Shown: positions 1 to 8,689 of the stretch, piece by piece
Layout: the number at the start of each line of letters is the position of its first letter
Numbering within the stretch: position 1 is the stretch's first letter
Assembly (NCBI GenBank): GCA_902567095.1
Contig: CACFLG010000001.1
Span: forward strand, 61,994-125,993
Reading direction: 5' to 3'
Source of the DNA: an uncultured OM182 clade bacterium
GTDB taxonomy: Bacteria > Pseudomonadota > Gammaproteobacteria > Pseudomonadales > Azotimanducaceae
Length of the DNA stretch: 64,000 bases
Position numbers and translations under genes: made by a program
Notes under the pieces: generated by a model
The model's database searches: none
The model's input: only the letters and a program-made list of their open reading frames with translations
What the model was told of the DNA's origin: nothing

Positions 1-1734
1 GCTCGTCCGTCTTCTGATGATGTCTTTGGCAGAGTAAAGGTTCTTGGAGGACAGCAAGGTGTCATTGATGTAGAAGGCTCCGTCAACATTCCTCTCGGGG
101 ATAATGGATGGGCCATGCGCGCGTTTGGGTTTACAAGAGAGGATGACGGTTTTATGACCAACCCTAACTCTCCCGCCCCTGATCCGAGTCAAGGGCCGTT
201 CACTACTCAGCCAGAGGATGTAGGTGCATACGATGAAAGTGGGGGTCGAATATCCCTGTCTGGACCGTTAAGCGATAACCTCTCGCTGTACGCTTCGGTT
301 CGATTTAATGAGTACGACGGACCAGTAAACAATTGGGCAAGAGAACTGGGTGGGACCCCCGACAATTTCCAGTATCCCACAGTCCTTGATACAAACCGAA
401 ATCCTACCCACGAGCGGGAAGTGTTTGGCGCCCATGTTGAGCTTACTTGGGAACTAGAAGGCTTCGACGTCAAATCGATCACGTCCTACACTGATGCAGA
501 AAGTACTCGGCTTACAGATGTAGATTTGACTCAGTTTTGGTTTATTAATACTGACAGACCCGAGGAATTTGAGATCACCACCCAAGAGATAAGATTTACT
601 TCGACTGGCGATGGGGATATTCAATGGATCGCAGGTTTTTATTATTCATCATATAAAAACGAGATGAACTCCCAATTTGTTTTTGGACCCGGTGTTCTTG
701 CCGATGCATCAGTCGGTCCCATTGCGGCTCCGTTTGAGCTTAGAGATCAAGACGAAAGGCATCTTGCTGTTTTTGGAAACCTAACCTACACCATAAATGA
801 TTGGGAAATAGGCATCGGTGCTAGAATCGATCGCTGGGAAGAAGAAGAGGATAACCTTGATGCTGAGACCAACGGAGCTATTCATTCCGCAAAAATCGAT
901 GCTACCGAGTTTCTCCCGCGTATCTCAGTTAGCCGCCATGTTGGAGACGATTCTATGTTTTACTTCACTGCTTCGCAGGGTTACGAGCCTGGGGGGTTGA
1001 ACGGTACCACGCCTATCTTCACAGCAGATGGAACGCCTTCGCTTTTAGCCTTTGAGCCGGAGAAAGCCATTCAGTTTGAACTTGGTTGGAAGGGCTCCTT
1101 AATGGATGGTCGAGCAACCGCGGGCGTAGCAGCCTTCTTCATTGACTACGAAGACAGGGCTTATCAAATCCTTACTCCAAACCCTAATGGGCCAGGCCTG
1201 ATTGAGGGAATCACGAATGTTGGCGACACGGACCAAAAGGGTCTCGAGCTTGAGTTCGCATTCCTAATTAACGAATATCTCACTGTTACTGCGGCGGCAG
1301 GCTTTATCGATGCAGAATGGGATACCGGCACGGTCATGCCCGATGGCACTGATTTAAGCGGAAGGACGCCCTCAAATGTTATCGATGACGGGTTCTCGAT
1401 TACGGCTGACTTAAACCGGCCTATTTCTGATGACCTCACGTTTCTTGCTAGCCTGCAATTCAGCCATCAGGGGCAAGGAGAAAGCATGCCTCCGTTTGAT
1501 CCGATTACTAACGAAGCGTATTCAGTGTTGAATCTTCAAGCTGGATTCCAAAAAGGACCCTGGGAGCTGATGTTGAATGTAGACAACGTTACTGACGAGG
1601 AGTACTACACTGACCTTGAAAATTTCCCTAACTTTGGGTTAGACGGGTTGAGTGGTGAAGGTCCCGCGACTATAGTCATTGGTACGTTTGGCCATCCTCG
1701 GATTGTTTCGGCAAGCTTAACCTACTCTTTTTAA
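1..1734 (+). CDS. TonB-dependent receptor, 3' part (cut by window edge)
   Basis: This is an outer-membrane receptor that takes up a siderophore, vitamin or other bulky ligand using TonB energy; the ligand cannot be told from sequence. The frame is open from base 1, so the ATG at 115 in the ORF track is internal, and the plug domain lies outside the window. What remains is beta-barrel: alternating aromatic strands, a late DNVTDEEYY segment typical of TonB receptors, and a terminal aromatic strand ending LTYSF, the usual barrel-assembly signal. A strong hairpin terminator follows. Family assignment is firm; substrate is open. Confidence 0.9.
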   Translation, partial: ARPSSDDVFGRVKVLGGQQGVIDVEGSVNIPLGDNGWAMRAFGFTREDDGFMTNPNSPAPDPSQGPFTTQPEDVGAYDESGGRISLSGPLSDNLSLYASVRFNEYDGPVNNWARELGGTPDNFQYPTVLDTNRNPTHEREVFGAHVELTWELEGFDVKSITSYTDAESTRLTDVDLTQFWFINTDRPEEFEITTQEIRFTSTGDGDIQWIAGFYYSSYKNEMNSQFVFGPGVLADASVGPIAAPFELRDQDERHLAVFGNLTYTINDWEIGIGARIDRWEEEEDNLDAETNGAIHSAKIDATEFLPRISVSRHVGDDSMFYFTASQGYEPGGLNGTTPIFTADGTPSLLAFEPEKAIQFELGWKGSLMDGRATAGVAAFFIDYEDRAYQILTPNPNGPGLIEGITNVGDTDQKGLELEFAFLINEYLTVTAAAGFIDAEWDTGTVMPDGTDLSGRTPSNVIDDGFSITADLNRPISDDLTFLASLQFSHQGQGESMPPFDPITNEAYSVLNLQAGFQKGPWELMLNVDNVTDEEYYTDLENFPNFGLDGLSGEGPATIVIGTFGHPRIVSASLTYSF

Positions 1735-1748
1735 AGTGCTAGAGTTCA

Positions 1749-1780
1749 GACGGCAGGGAGTTCATCCTTGCCGTCTTCTT
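1749..1780. terminator. Rho-independent terminator between convergent genes
   Basis: GACGGCAGGG and CCTTGCCGTC form a 10-bp stem with one G-T pair around a 7-base loop, followed by a T-rich stretch (ttctt). It lies between the 3' ends of the TonB receptor and the aldo/keto reductase on the opposite strand, so it could serve both. Confidence 0.7.
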
Positions 1781-1788
1781 TAGAGACC

Positions 1789-2811
1789 CTATTTCTCCGA
1801 AATCAAATCAGACTCGAAGTCGAATCGCTCTGTGCTGACCGTCGCTTGAGCTGCCTCTGAATAACGAGGTCCCGATATGTTTTTCGGCAAGAATATCTCA
1901 TTCAGTTGCTGCATAGTCTCCTCAGACAACTCGATACTCGCTGCATGGAAGTTGTCTTTCAAATGCGTCTCATTGATCGTGCCGGGAATAGGGACTGAAG
2001 TTGGATCCTGCGACAAAGTCCATGCGAGTGCGAGTTGAGCGGTGGTGCACTCATTATTCGCCGCGATTGCCTGGGTCTTCTCGAGTAGATCCAAGTTTTT
2101 GGATCGGTGGGGTTCAGAAAACCTCGGAAAGGTTCTCCTAAGGTCATTTTCATCAAGATCGTTCCAGTCTATATCCTCATCGCAAAGGTAACCTCGACCA
2201 ACGGGGGAGAATGGGACAAAGACTACGCCTAGCTTTTTGCATGCCTCTAAAACACCAAGCTCCGGATTTCGTGTCATTAGCGAATACTCTGATTGCATGG
2301 CTGAAATCGTATGTTCTGAGTGAGCTCTTCTTAACGTTTCTGCGGACATTTCTGAAAGGCCGAGCATTTTGATTTTGCCCTCCTGTTTGAGGTCGGCTAA
2401 TGCGCCGACTGATTCTTCAATTGGCACCTTCGGATCGGGACGATGCATGTAATAAAGGTCAATTACCTCGGTTTGCAGTCTCTTGAGACTAGCCTCGCAG
2501 GCGGTTTTGATTGTTGAGGGGCGTCCGTCCAGAAACCGCTTCCCATCTGCAAAGCCTAGCACGCATTTGCTAGCTATAAGAAAGGAATCGCGATTTGATT
2601 TCAGCGCTTCGCCAACTAATTTTTCATTCTCGCCTAAGCCGTAAATGGTCGCCGTATCAAAAAAATCGTAGCCTAAATCTATTGCTTTACTTAAAAAGTT
2701 TAACGCGTCGCTTTTTTTTAGCCCGGGTCCGTAGGATGGAGTCATGTTCATGCACCCTAAGCCCACCGGGTTTATCTCTGTTTCGCCAATCTTTCTTTTC
2801 TTTATATCCAC
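1789..2811 (-). CDS. Aldo/keto reductase
   Basis: NAD(P)H-dependent oxidoreductase of the AKR superfamily (TIM barrel, cytoplasmic), reducing aldehydes or ketones. Visible family marks are the catalytic Asp/Tyr segment DTATIYGLGENE, a Lys in ASKCV, a His in YMHRPDP, and a nucleotide-binding C-terminal part with IPGT. The ORF track begins at an upstream ATG (2838), but GAGGAG stands directly before a GTG at 2811, giving MDIKKRKIGETEINPVG, which matches the usual AKR N-terminus; I chose that start. It is a single gene convergent with the TonB receptor and divergent from the carotenoid oxygenase operon. Substrate unknown. Confidence 0.85.
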   Translation of the reverse strand: MDIKKRKIGETEINPVGLGCMNMTPSYGPGLKKSDALNFLSKAIDLGYDFFDTATIYGLGENEKLVGEALKSNRDSFLIASKCVLGFADGKRFLDGRPSTIKTACEASLKRLQTEVIDLYYMHRPDPKVPIEESVGALADLKQEGKIKMLGLSEMSAETLRRAHSEHTISAMQSEYSLMTRNPELGVLEACKKLGVVFVPFSPVGRGYLCDEDIDWNDLDENDLRRTFPRFSEPHRSKNLDLLEKTQAIAANNECTTAQLALAWTLSQDPTSVPIPGTINETHLKDNFHAASIELSEETMQQLNEIFLPKNISGPRYSEAAQATVSTERFDFESDLISEK

Positions 2812-2927
2812 ATTTCTCCTCAAAACTTGTTTGTACAAAAAGTCATTTTTTATTTTGGTTGTAAATTAATCAAGCTGTTTTAGGGCCTTGCTTGAGGTAA
2901 TGCTTTTTCTCTTCTGAGAGAGATTGG

Positions 2928-2936
2928 TGCTATAGT
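2928..2936 (+). promoter_or_regulatory. Extended -10 promoter for the carotenoid oxygenase operon
   Basis: TGCTATAGT matches an extended -10 element (TGnTATAAT) about 30 bases before the start codon at 2965. No good -35 is visible, which is usual for extended -10 promoters. An AGGAGG ribosome binding site follows at about 2954. Confidence 0.35.
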
Positions 2937-2964
2937 GATTGCATAACAAAAATAGGAGGAAGAA

Positions 2965-4377
2965 ATGGCGAAGATGTTTCCCGATCACCCTAATTTAGAA
3001 GGTGGCTTTGCCCCAATCCACATGGAGGTGGATGCGCCTGATCTGGTCGTTGAGGGCGAGATACCAAAGGAATTAAGGGGCGTATTTTTCAGGAATGGCC
3101 CAAATCCTCAATTTTCGCCCCGTGGTGATTATCACTGGTTTGGCGGGGATGGCATGATTCATGGCTTTTACTTTTCCGAAGGAAAGGTGTCCTACCGTAA
3201 CCGTTATGTAAAAACCGTTAAATGGAAGAAAGAAAAGGAAGAGGGGCGCTCACTCTTCGCGGCGTTTAATCCAATGGATTCTGATGAGAGTGTCATGGGG
3301 ATGGAAACGGATGGACTGGCAAACACCAATATCGTGTATCACGCAGGCAAATTGCTGGCTCTCGAAGAGGCTCATGCGCCGTTTGAGTTAGACCCCTTGT
3401 CCCTCGAATCCGTCGGCTCCCATGACTTTGATGGAAAATTCAGCGGCCCTATGACTGCTCACCCAAAAATAGATCCGGAGACCGGAGAAATGCTTTTCTT
3501 TGGATACAACGCCGCAGGGTTGATTTCTGAGGACATGGCTTTCCACGTCGTCGACAAAGATGGAACGCTTGTGCGTTCGGAGACTTTCAAGGCTCCCTAC
3601 GCCTCTATGGTTCACGACTTCATGGTTACCCGAGAGCACGTTATATTCCCTATTATGCCGCTCACAGGCTCTTTAGAAAGGGCGATGACGGGCGCGCCTG
3701 TCTATGCCTGGGAACCAGAGAAAGGAGTTCACATCGGGATTATGCCAAGGAACGGCAGCGTTAAGGACTTGCGCTGGTTCAAAGGTGACCCATCATTTGT
3801 GTTCCATCCAATGAACGCTCATACGGATAACAACATAGTGACATGCGATGTCTGCGAGTTTGAGCAGGCTCCTTTGTTCCCATGGGCGGACGGGACGCCG
3901 GGCGATCCTTCGAAGGCAGTTCCGAGGTTAACAAGATGGAAATTCGATCTAGCTGCCAACACCGAAGAGTTTAAATCCGAGCGATTAGATGACCTGGCAT
4001 GCGAATTTCCGAGGCTGGACGAGAGGTTCACGGCTACAAATTATCGGTACGGGTTCTTTGCAGCGGATAACAACCCAAAATTCAAGGTAGGTGGGTTTAA
4101 TGGGATCGGTCGGGTGGATCACGAATCGGGCAATACGGAAATCCACGACGTGGGAGAGGCTTGTGCGACCAATGAACCCATATTCGTTCCCAAGTCAGAA
4201 GATTCTCCGGAGGGTGAGGGGTTTGTCTTGGCCAATGTGTATGACGCAAATCGTAAAGCTAGCCACTTGTTGGTTCTGGACGCGCAAAATGTGACAGCAG
4301 AGCCTCTTGCTAAGGCTTACCTAGACCACCGAGTTCCCTTTGGGTTCCACGGTAACTGGGCACCAATAGCTATTTAG
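2965..4377 (+). CDS. Carotenoid oxygenase family protein (carotenoid/lignostilbene cleavage type)
   Basis: Non-heme Fe(II) dioxygenase that cleaves a C=C bond in a carotenoid/apocarotenoid or a stilbene; a seven-bladed propeller enzyme of about 470 residues, which is the normal length. The four iron-binding histidines are visible in GPMTAHPK, SMVHDF, VFHPMNAH and the C-terminal FGFHGNW. The early RGVFFRNGPNPQF is the family signature. The start has a strong AGGAGG. An SDR and a Rieske oxygenase follow within about 20 bases each, suggesting one transcript that cleaves and then oxidises a product. Which substrate class cannot be decided from sequence. Confidence 0.9.
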   Translation: MAKMFPDHPNLEGGFAPIHMEVDAPDLVVEGEIPKELRGVFFRNGPNPQFSPRGDYHWFGGDGMIHGFYFSEGKVSYRNRYVKTVKWKKEKEEGRSLFAAFNPMDSDESVMGMETDGLANTNIVYHAGKLLALEEAHAPFELDPLSLESVGSHDFDGKFSGPMTAHPKIDPETGEMLFFGYNAAGLISEDMAFHVVDKDGTLVRSETFKAPYASMVHDFMVTREHVIFPIMPLTGSLERAMTGAPVYAWEPEKGVHIGIMPRNGSVKDLRWFKGDPSFVFHPMNAHTDNNIVTCDVCEFEQAPLFPWADGTPGDPSKAVPRLTRWKFDLAANTEEFKSERLDDLACEFPRLDERFTATNYRYGFFAADNNPKFKVGGFNGIGRVDHESGNTEIHDVGEACATNEPIFVPKSEDSPEGEGFVLANVYDANRKASHLLVLDAQNVTAEPLAKAYLDHRVPFGFHGNWAPIAI

Positions 4378-4397
4378 GAAGGGTAAGAGACCAAGCT

Positions 4398-5174
4398 ATG
4401 GGCGAATTCTCCGGAAAATCAGTGCTGGTAACTGGAGGCACCTCAGGTATAGGATTCGCAGTTGCGAGAGCTTTTTTGAGAGAGGGTGCAAGTGTTGTCA
4501 TCTGCGGGCGATCGGAGGAGCGTGGACGCTTTGCCTTGAACCAATTGACCGATTTCGGAGACGAGATTAAGTTTCTCGAGGCCGACGTCCGAGATGAATC
4601 TAAGGTAAAGCGTTTGCTCCAATACTCGCTTGATTGCTTTGACAATTTAGATTTTGCCTTCAACAACGCAGGTGTCTTTTTGCATGAGCCGCCTTTCCAT
4701 GAACACAACTCTGATTTCTGGGAAGAGGTGATCTCCGCTAATTTGACTGGCGTCTATTACTGCATGAAGCACGAAATAATTGCGATGGGGAGAGCGAGGC
4801 CAGAGTCTCATAGAGCAATCGTCAACAACGCATCGATCGTTGCACATAGAGGGTCTCAATCCTCTGGGTTGGCTTACACTGCGGCCAAGCATGGAGTTCT
4901 GGGCTTGACCAAACAGGCGGCAATTAATCACGTTATTGATAATATTCGAGTAAATGCGGTTTCCCCTGGGCCAACCCTCACAGAAGCCACTAAAGCCGGC
5001 CTAGAAGGGGTTCCCGAAGAAGTTCAAGAGAAGATTAAAGCTCTTAATCCGGCTGGAACGCTTGTCGATGAGGATGAAATAGCAGCCACAGTGCTCTTCC
5101 TTTGCTCGGGAAGAGCCACTATGATAAACGGGCACGATATTCCGTTGGACGGAGGGCAGCTAGCAAAACTATAA
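4398..5174 (+). CDS. SDR family oxidoreductase
   Basis: Classical short-chain dehydrogenase/reductase, 258 residues, NAD(P)-dependent, acting on alcohols or ketones. It has the glycine-rich TGGTSGIGFAV cofactor motif at the N-terminus, NNAG near residue 90, a catalytic Ser (NNASIV), YTAAKHG as the YxxxK active site, and a C-terminal MINGHDIPLDGG typical of the family. It starts 20 bases after the carotenoid oxygenase stop and ends 19 bases before the Rieske oxygenase start, so it probably oxidises an intermediate in the same pathway. Confidence 0.9.
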   Translation: MGEFSGKSVLVTGGTSGIGFAVARAFLREGASVVICGRSEERGRFALNQLTDFGDEIKFLEADVRDESKVKRLLQYSLDCFDNLDFAFNNAGVFLHEPPFHEHNSDFWEEVISANLTGVYYCMKHEIIAMGRARPESHRAIVNNASIVAHRGSQSSGLAYTAAKHGVLGLTKQAAINHVIDNIRVNAVSPGPTLTEATKAGLEGVPEEVQEKIKALNPAGTLVDEDEIAATVLFLCSGRATMINGHDIPLDGGQLAKL

Positions 5175-5193
5175 CCTGGAAGAGGGCGAAAAT

Positions 5194-6546
5194 TTGTCAG
5201 AAGCGACAACCAAACCCAACTTTTATGGCCCGGTGCCATATACGAAAATTACCTCTGAGAGATATATTTCGACTGAATACATGCTCAAGGAGAGAGACAA
5301 GATCTGGTCAAAGACGTGGCTAGTGGCAGGGCCTGCCCAAGACGTAGAAGAGCCAGGAGATTTCTTTGTTTTTGAGCTTGAACCAGAGTCAATAATTGTT
5401 AGTCGCTCTGAGGCCGGAGAGATTGGCGCTTTTTTTAACGTATGCCAGCACCGAGGGGCAAAGTTGGTCTCATCTGGTCTGGGTTGCGTTGAAAAATGGA
5501 CCTGCCCCTACCATGGCTGGTCTTTTAACAATGACGGAAGCCTCTCACATGTTCCTGACGAGGACCGCTTCAGCCGGGGAATTCCAAAAGAACATTTGTC
5601 GCTAAAGTCTCTGAGAGTGGAAATTTGGGCTGGGATGGTCTGGGTTTGCATGGATGAGACGGCCCCCTCTCTGCAGGAATACCTTGGACCTGTTATAGAA
5701 ATGGTTGAGCCTTTTAGGCCACAAGATATGAGGTTGGTTGAGGATCAAACCTGCTTGCTGGAGTGCAACTATAAGGCAGTCTTTGATAATTTTTGTGAGC
5801 TATATCACGTCGAGCACATTCATCCTCAGCACGAGCTGATATTTGATTGCCCGACGTCTACCGCCGAGTTTTTTGAAAATGGTCACACGAGGGTTCTGAT
5901 CGATGGGTTTACCGTGAATTCTAGGTTGCCTATACCAGACGAGGTTCCGCCGACTCAATGGCAGCAGCTTGAGACGCTGGGTATGAATAGAGACGACTAC
6001 AGGGGAAGAGTCTTGGATGTGCGGCGGGACATACAGAAGAAGAAGAGGGAGTTAGGGCCTTCTTTAGGTTACAACTATGACCTTCTAAGTGATGAGCAGT
6101 TGTCGGATATCGTTCAGTACAATATTTTTCCAAACGCTATCTTGGTGTTGCAGCCCGAAGAATTTTGGGTGCTAAGGTCGCGACCAAGAGGCGATGATCC
6201 CAGTAAATGTTATTGGGACAAATTTGCCCTGAGAATGTTTCCTGATGCGAAGCTTCGAGAGAGCTCTAGTGTCGAGTTCCCCGCACTACAAAACAGAGCG
6301 AACATAGGCTTCAGTGTTGATCAGGGTGAGGATGGCACTCTTCGGCCGGAGCATGATGAATTCGATCAAGAAGCGATAATCGCAGGCGAAAAAACCATGA
6401 CCATCACGCTAGATCAAGATATCCACCTAATCAGAGACGTGCAGCAAGGCATGAAATCGCGTGGTTTTGAAGAGGCATGGCTGAACGATGACGAGGCTCG
6501 GGTCCAACATTATCACAACGCTATTAACACGCATATTAATCAATAA
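5194..6546 (+). CDS. Rieske aromatic-ring-hydroxylating oxygenase, alpha subunit
   Basis: Terminal oxygenase alpha subunit with an N-terminal Rieske [2Fe-2S] domain (CQHRGA...CPYHGW, residues about 85-110) and a C-terminal catalytic domain whose mononuclear iron site is visible in DNFCELYHVEHIH (about 195-207). It starts at TTG with a purine-rich stretch (AGAGGG) upstream; no nearer ATG keeps the conserved N-terminus. No beta subunit, ferredoxin or reductase gene lies alongside, so electrons must come from elsewhere. A paralogue lies at 44396-45805. The likely role is hydroxylation or demethylation of a small organic compound; the substrate is unknown. Confidence 0.9.
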   Translation: MSEATTKPNFYGPVPYTKITSERYISTEYMLKERDKIWSKTWLVAGPAQDVEEPGDFFVFELEPESIIVSRSEAGEIGAFFNVCQHRGAKLVSSGLGCVEKWTCPYHGWSFNNDGSLSHVPDEDRFSRGIPKEHLSLKSLRVEIWAGMVWVCMDETAPSLQEYLGPVIEMVEPFRPQDMRLVEDQTCLLECNYKAVFDNFCELYHVEHIHPQHELIFDCPTSTAEFFENGHTRVLIDGFTVNSRLPIPDEVPPTQWQQLETLGMNRDDYRGRVLDVRRDIQKKKRELGPSLGYNYDLLSDEQLSDIVQYNIFPNAILVLQPEEFWVLRSRPRGDDPSKCYWDKFALRMFPDAKLRESSSVEFPALQNRANIGFSVDQGEDGTLRPEHDEFDQEAIIAGEKTMTITLDQDIHLIRDVQQGMKSRGFEEAWLNDDEARVQHYHNAINTHINQ

Positions 6547-6556
6547 ATTTATGGGC

Positions 6557-7204
6557 TTAGGATATTTTTCTACTATTAAGATTAGGTTGAATTAGGCCGC
6601 ACCCCGCTAGGATGATCTCGGAGGTAAAATCTGAGACTTGGCGAACCATTTCTTCGTCATAATCCTCGCGGCCCATGATGCGGAGCACCTGTGCTTGAAA
6701 ATCAGCATAATGCTGCGTGGTGGCCCAAATCATAAAAATAAGCAGGACTGGGTCGGTTTGGGGCATCTTTCCCGAGTCTATCCAAGACTGGATGATTTGA
6801 GCTTTCTCTTTCACCCAGGGCCTCATTACTTTCTCTAAATGCTCAGACAAGTGCGGAGCCCCCTGAATGATCTCTGTGGCGAACAGTTTCGAGGCTAGGG
6901 GATCCTCAAAGGCAAGTCGGACCTTGTTTCGTATAAATTGATCCAATGTCTTTTTGGGTTCTTGTGCCTCTGCGGAAGAGCCGAAAAAGACGTTCCAAGT
7001 TTCCATCACCGAATTAAGTGCGGCGGTATACAAAGTGACCTTATCTTTGAAGTAATAATGAACATTAGCTTTTGGTAGGCCAGCCCTGTCGGCGATCGCT
7101 TGCATGCGGGCTCCGTTAAGGCCCTTTGAGGCGAATTCCTCTTGCGCCGCTTTAATTATTTTCCCGTAATTTTTGGTTCTCGGCTTTGTTGCGTTTTTGG
7201 CCAT
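6557..7204 (-). CDS. TetR family regulator, RutR-like
   Basis: Transcriptional repressor with an N-terminal helix-turn-helix (ARMQAIADRAGLPKANVHYY, about residues 32-51) and a long C-terminal ligand domain resembling that of the RutR/YcdC group. It is divergent from xdhA across about 85 bases, and that gap contains a palindrome very close to the RutR operator TTGACCAnnTGGTCAA. The inference is that it controls the purine operon in response to a pyrimidine- or purine-type ligand. E. coli RutR binds uracil and thymine; the ligand here is unknown. The gene is convergent with the Rieske gene, with a gap of only 10 bases. Confidence 0.85.
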   Translation of the reverse strand: MAKNATKPRTKNYGKIIKAAQEEFASKGLNGARMQAIADRAGLPKANVHYYFKDKVTLYTAALNSVMETWNVFFGSSAEAQEPKKTLDQFIRNKVRLAFEDPLASKLFATEIIQGAPHLSEHLEKVMRPWVKEKAQIIQSWIDSGKMPQTDPVLLIFMIWATTQHYADFQAQVLRIMGREDYDEEMVRQVSDFTSEIILAGCGLIQPNLNSRKIS

Positions 7205-7230
7205 GCTTTCTCTAGTCTCTACAACTTATT

Positions 7231-7258
7231 TTGATTTTGCCGACAATTCTGTTAAATT
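7231..7258 (+). promoter_or_regulatory. Candidate xdh operon promoter
   Basis: TTGATT, a 16-base spacer and TAAATT form a plausible sigma-70 promoter whose start point would fall just before the RutR-like palindrome at 7270. A repressor bound there would block clearance. The prediction rests on sequence match only. Confidence 0.35.
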
Positions 7259-7269
7259 ATTTCATAAAC

Positions 7270-7285
7270 CTGTCCAAATGGTCAA
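7270..7285. promoter_or_regulatory. RutR-type operator
   Basis: CTGTCCAAATGGTCAA matches the E. coli RutR consensus TTGACCAnnTGGTCAA at 12 of the 14 defined positions, with the right half perfect. It lies between the TetR/RutR-like gene and xdhA, ending 3 bases before the xdhA ATG. It thus occupies the place where a Shine-Dalgarno would normally sit; none is visible. Confidence 0.65.
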
Positions 7286-7288
7286 GAA

Positions 7289-8686
7289 ATGAAGTTAGGT
7301 ATAAACGGCTCTGTGAGGGAGGTCACAGAAGACCCAGATCAAACAGCGTTATCTTTTTTAAGAAGAGAGGGCATGGTCGGGACTAAAGAAGGGTGCGCGT
7401 CCGGCGATTGCGGCGCCTGCACGATTCTAGTTGGGCGGGAGATATCAGGTAACATAAGCTATCAAACCCGGAACGCCTGCATTACCCCTTTGAATCAATT
7501 AGTCCATAGTCATGTGGTAACGGTGGAGGGTCTTGCGGACAGTGGTGGTCTTCACCCAGCCCAAGAGGCCATGCTTGAGAAACATGCTTCTCAATGCGGG
7601 TTTTGCACTCCTGGATTTGTTGTCTCAATCGCGGCTTTAGTCGAGGCAGGAGAAGACTCAAAAAGAGAGGCCGTTATTGAGGGTATTTCAGGAAATCTTT
7701 GTCGTTGCACCGGTTACGCACCGATCGTCTCGGCAGGGCTCTGCGCTTTGAGAAAAAAGCACAGGTCCTCTCTGAAAGAAAAAAATCTGTTTGCCAGATT
7801 CAAAAGTGATGACGCTCCCAGGTCAGAATACGCCAGACCGCTCTCCGAAACTGAGTTGCAGGCTGGGATGAGGGGGTCCCCAGACGCTCGCCTAATTGCT
7901 GGTGGGTCTGATTTAATGCTGGAAGTAACGCAGGGTTTTCGATCAATTCCTTGTTTTATAGACCTCTCGATGGTGCGTGAACTAAGGGCGATCAATGAAA
8001 CGGATAATCAGATTCAAATTGGATCGTCCGTAACCTACTCTGAGCTAGAGCATTATTTTGAGGCCCGCTCTAAACCTTTTTTGAGTATTCTTAAAAGATT
8101 AGGCTCTAGACAGATCCGCAACGTAGGAACAATCGGCGGTAATCTAGGGAACGGATCCCCAATTGCTGATGTTCCGCCGATTCTGCTTGCTTGGGATGCG
8201 ACTCTTGAGTTAGTCGACGCGCATGGCAACCGGCGCTCTGTGCATGTGTGCGAATTTTATAAAGGTTACAAGGAGACCCAGCTTCAAGACCGCGAATACA
8301 TTGCGAAAATTCGAATACCTATTAAATCGATGAATGATTTTCATCGCTTTTACAAAGTCTCAAAGCGCCTCGAGGATGATATTTCGTCAGTAATGGGAGC
8401 CTTCAGGTTCGAGTCCGTTGGGGATGAGATTTCGCTAGCGAGAGTCGCTTTTGGCGGGATGGCGGCGACGCCCGTTCGTGCGATGGAAATAGAGAAAAAC
8501 TTAATCGGCCAGAGAATCACTAATGATTTGATTAGAAAGGTTGAATCTCAAATCCTGGAAGAACTCGAGCCGATCTCAGATGTAAGAGCTTCGTCACGGT
8601 ACCGTCTAGAGATAGCGCAGGCCATGCTAAGACGTTCTCTCCAAGAGTTCTCGGGCCAAGAGCGCCTAGTCATCACGGAACTTTAA
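7289..8686 (+). CDS. xdhA: Xanthine dehydrogenase, FAD/[2Fe-2S] small subunit
   Basis: Electron-transfer subunit of the bipartite bacterial xanthine dehydrogenase (XdhAB), oxidising hypoxanthine and xanthine to urate. The first [2Fe-2S] domain shows GCASGDCGACT (about residues 35-46), the second CGFCTPGF and CRCTGY (about 100-145). The FAD domain follows with IAGGSDLM and IRNVGTIGGNLGNGSPIAD. The length of 465 is normal. xdhB follows after three bases. The start codon lies directly behind the RutR-type operator. Confidence 0.95.
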   Translation: MKLGINGSVREVTEDPDQTALSFLRREGMVGTKEGCASGDCGACTILVGREISGNISYQTRNACITPLNQLVHSHVVTVEGLADSGGLHPAQEAMLEKHASQCGFCTPGFVVSIAALVEAGEDSKREAVIEGISGNLCRCTGYAPIVSAGLCALRKKHRSSLKEKNLFARFKSDDAPRSEYARPLSETELQAGMRGSPDARLIAGGSDLMLEVTQGFRSIPCFIDLSMVRELRAINETDNQIQIGSSVTYSELEHYFEARSKPFLSILKRLGSRQIRNVGTIGGNLGNGSPIADVPPILLAWDATLELVDAHGNRRSVHVCEFYKGYKETQLQDREYIAKIRIPIKSMNDFHRFYKVSKRLEDDISSVMGAFRFESVGDEISLARVAFGGMAATPVRAMEIEKNLIGQRITNDLIRKVESQILEELEPISDVRASSRYRLEIAQAMLRRSLQEFSGQERLVITEL

Positions 8687-8689
8687 CAG

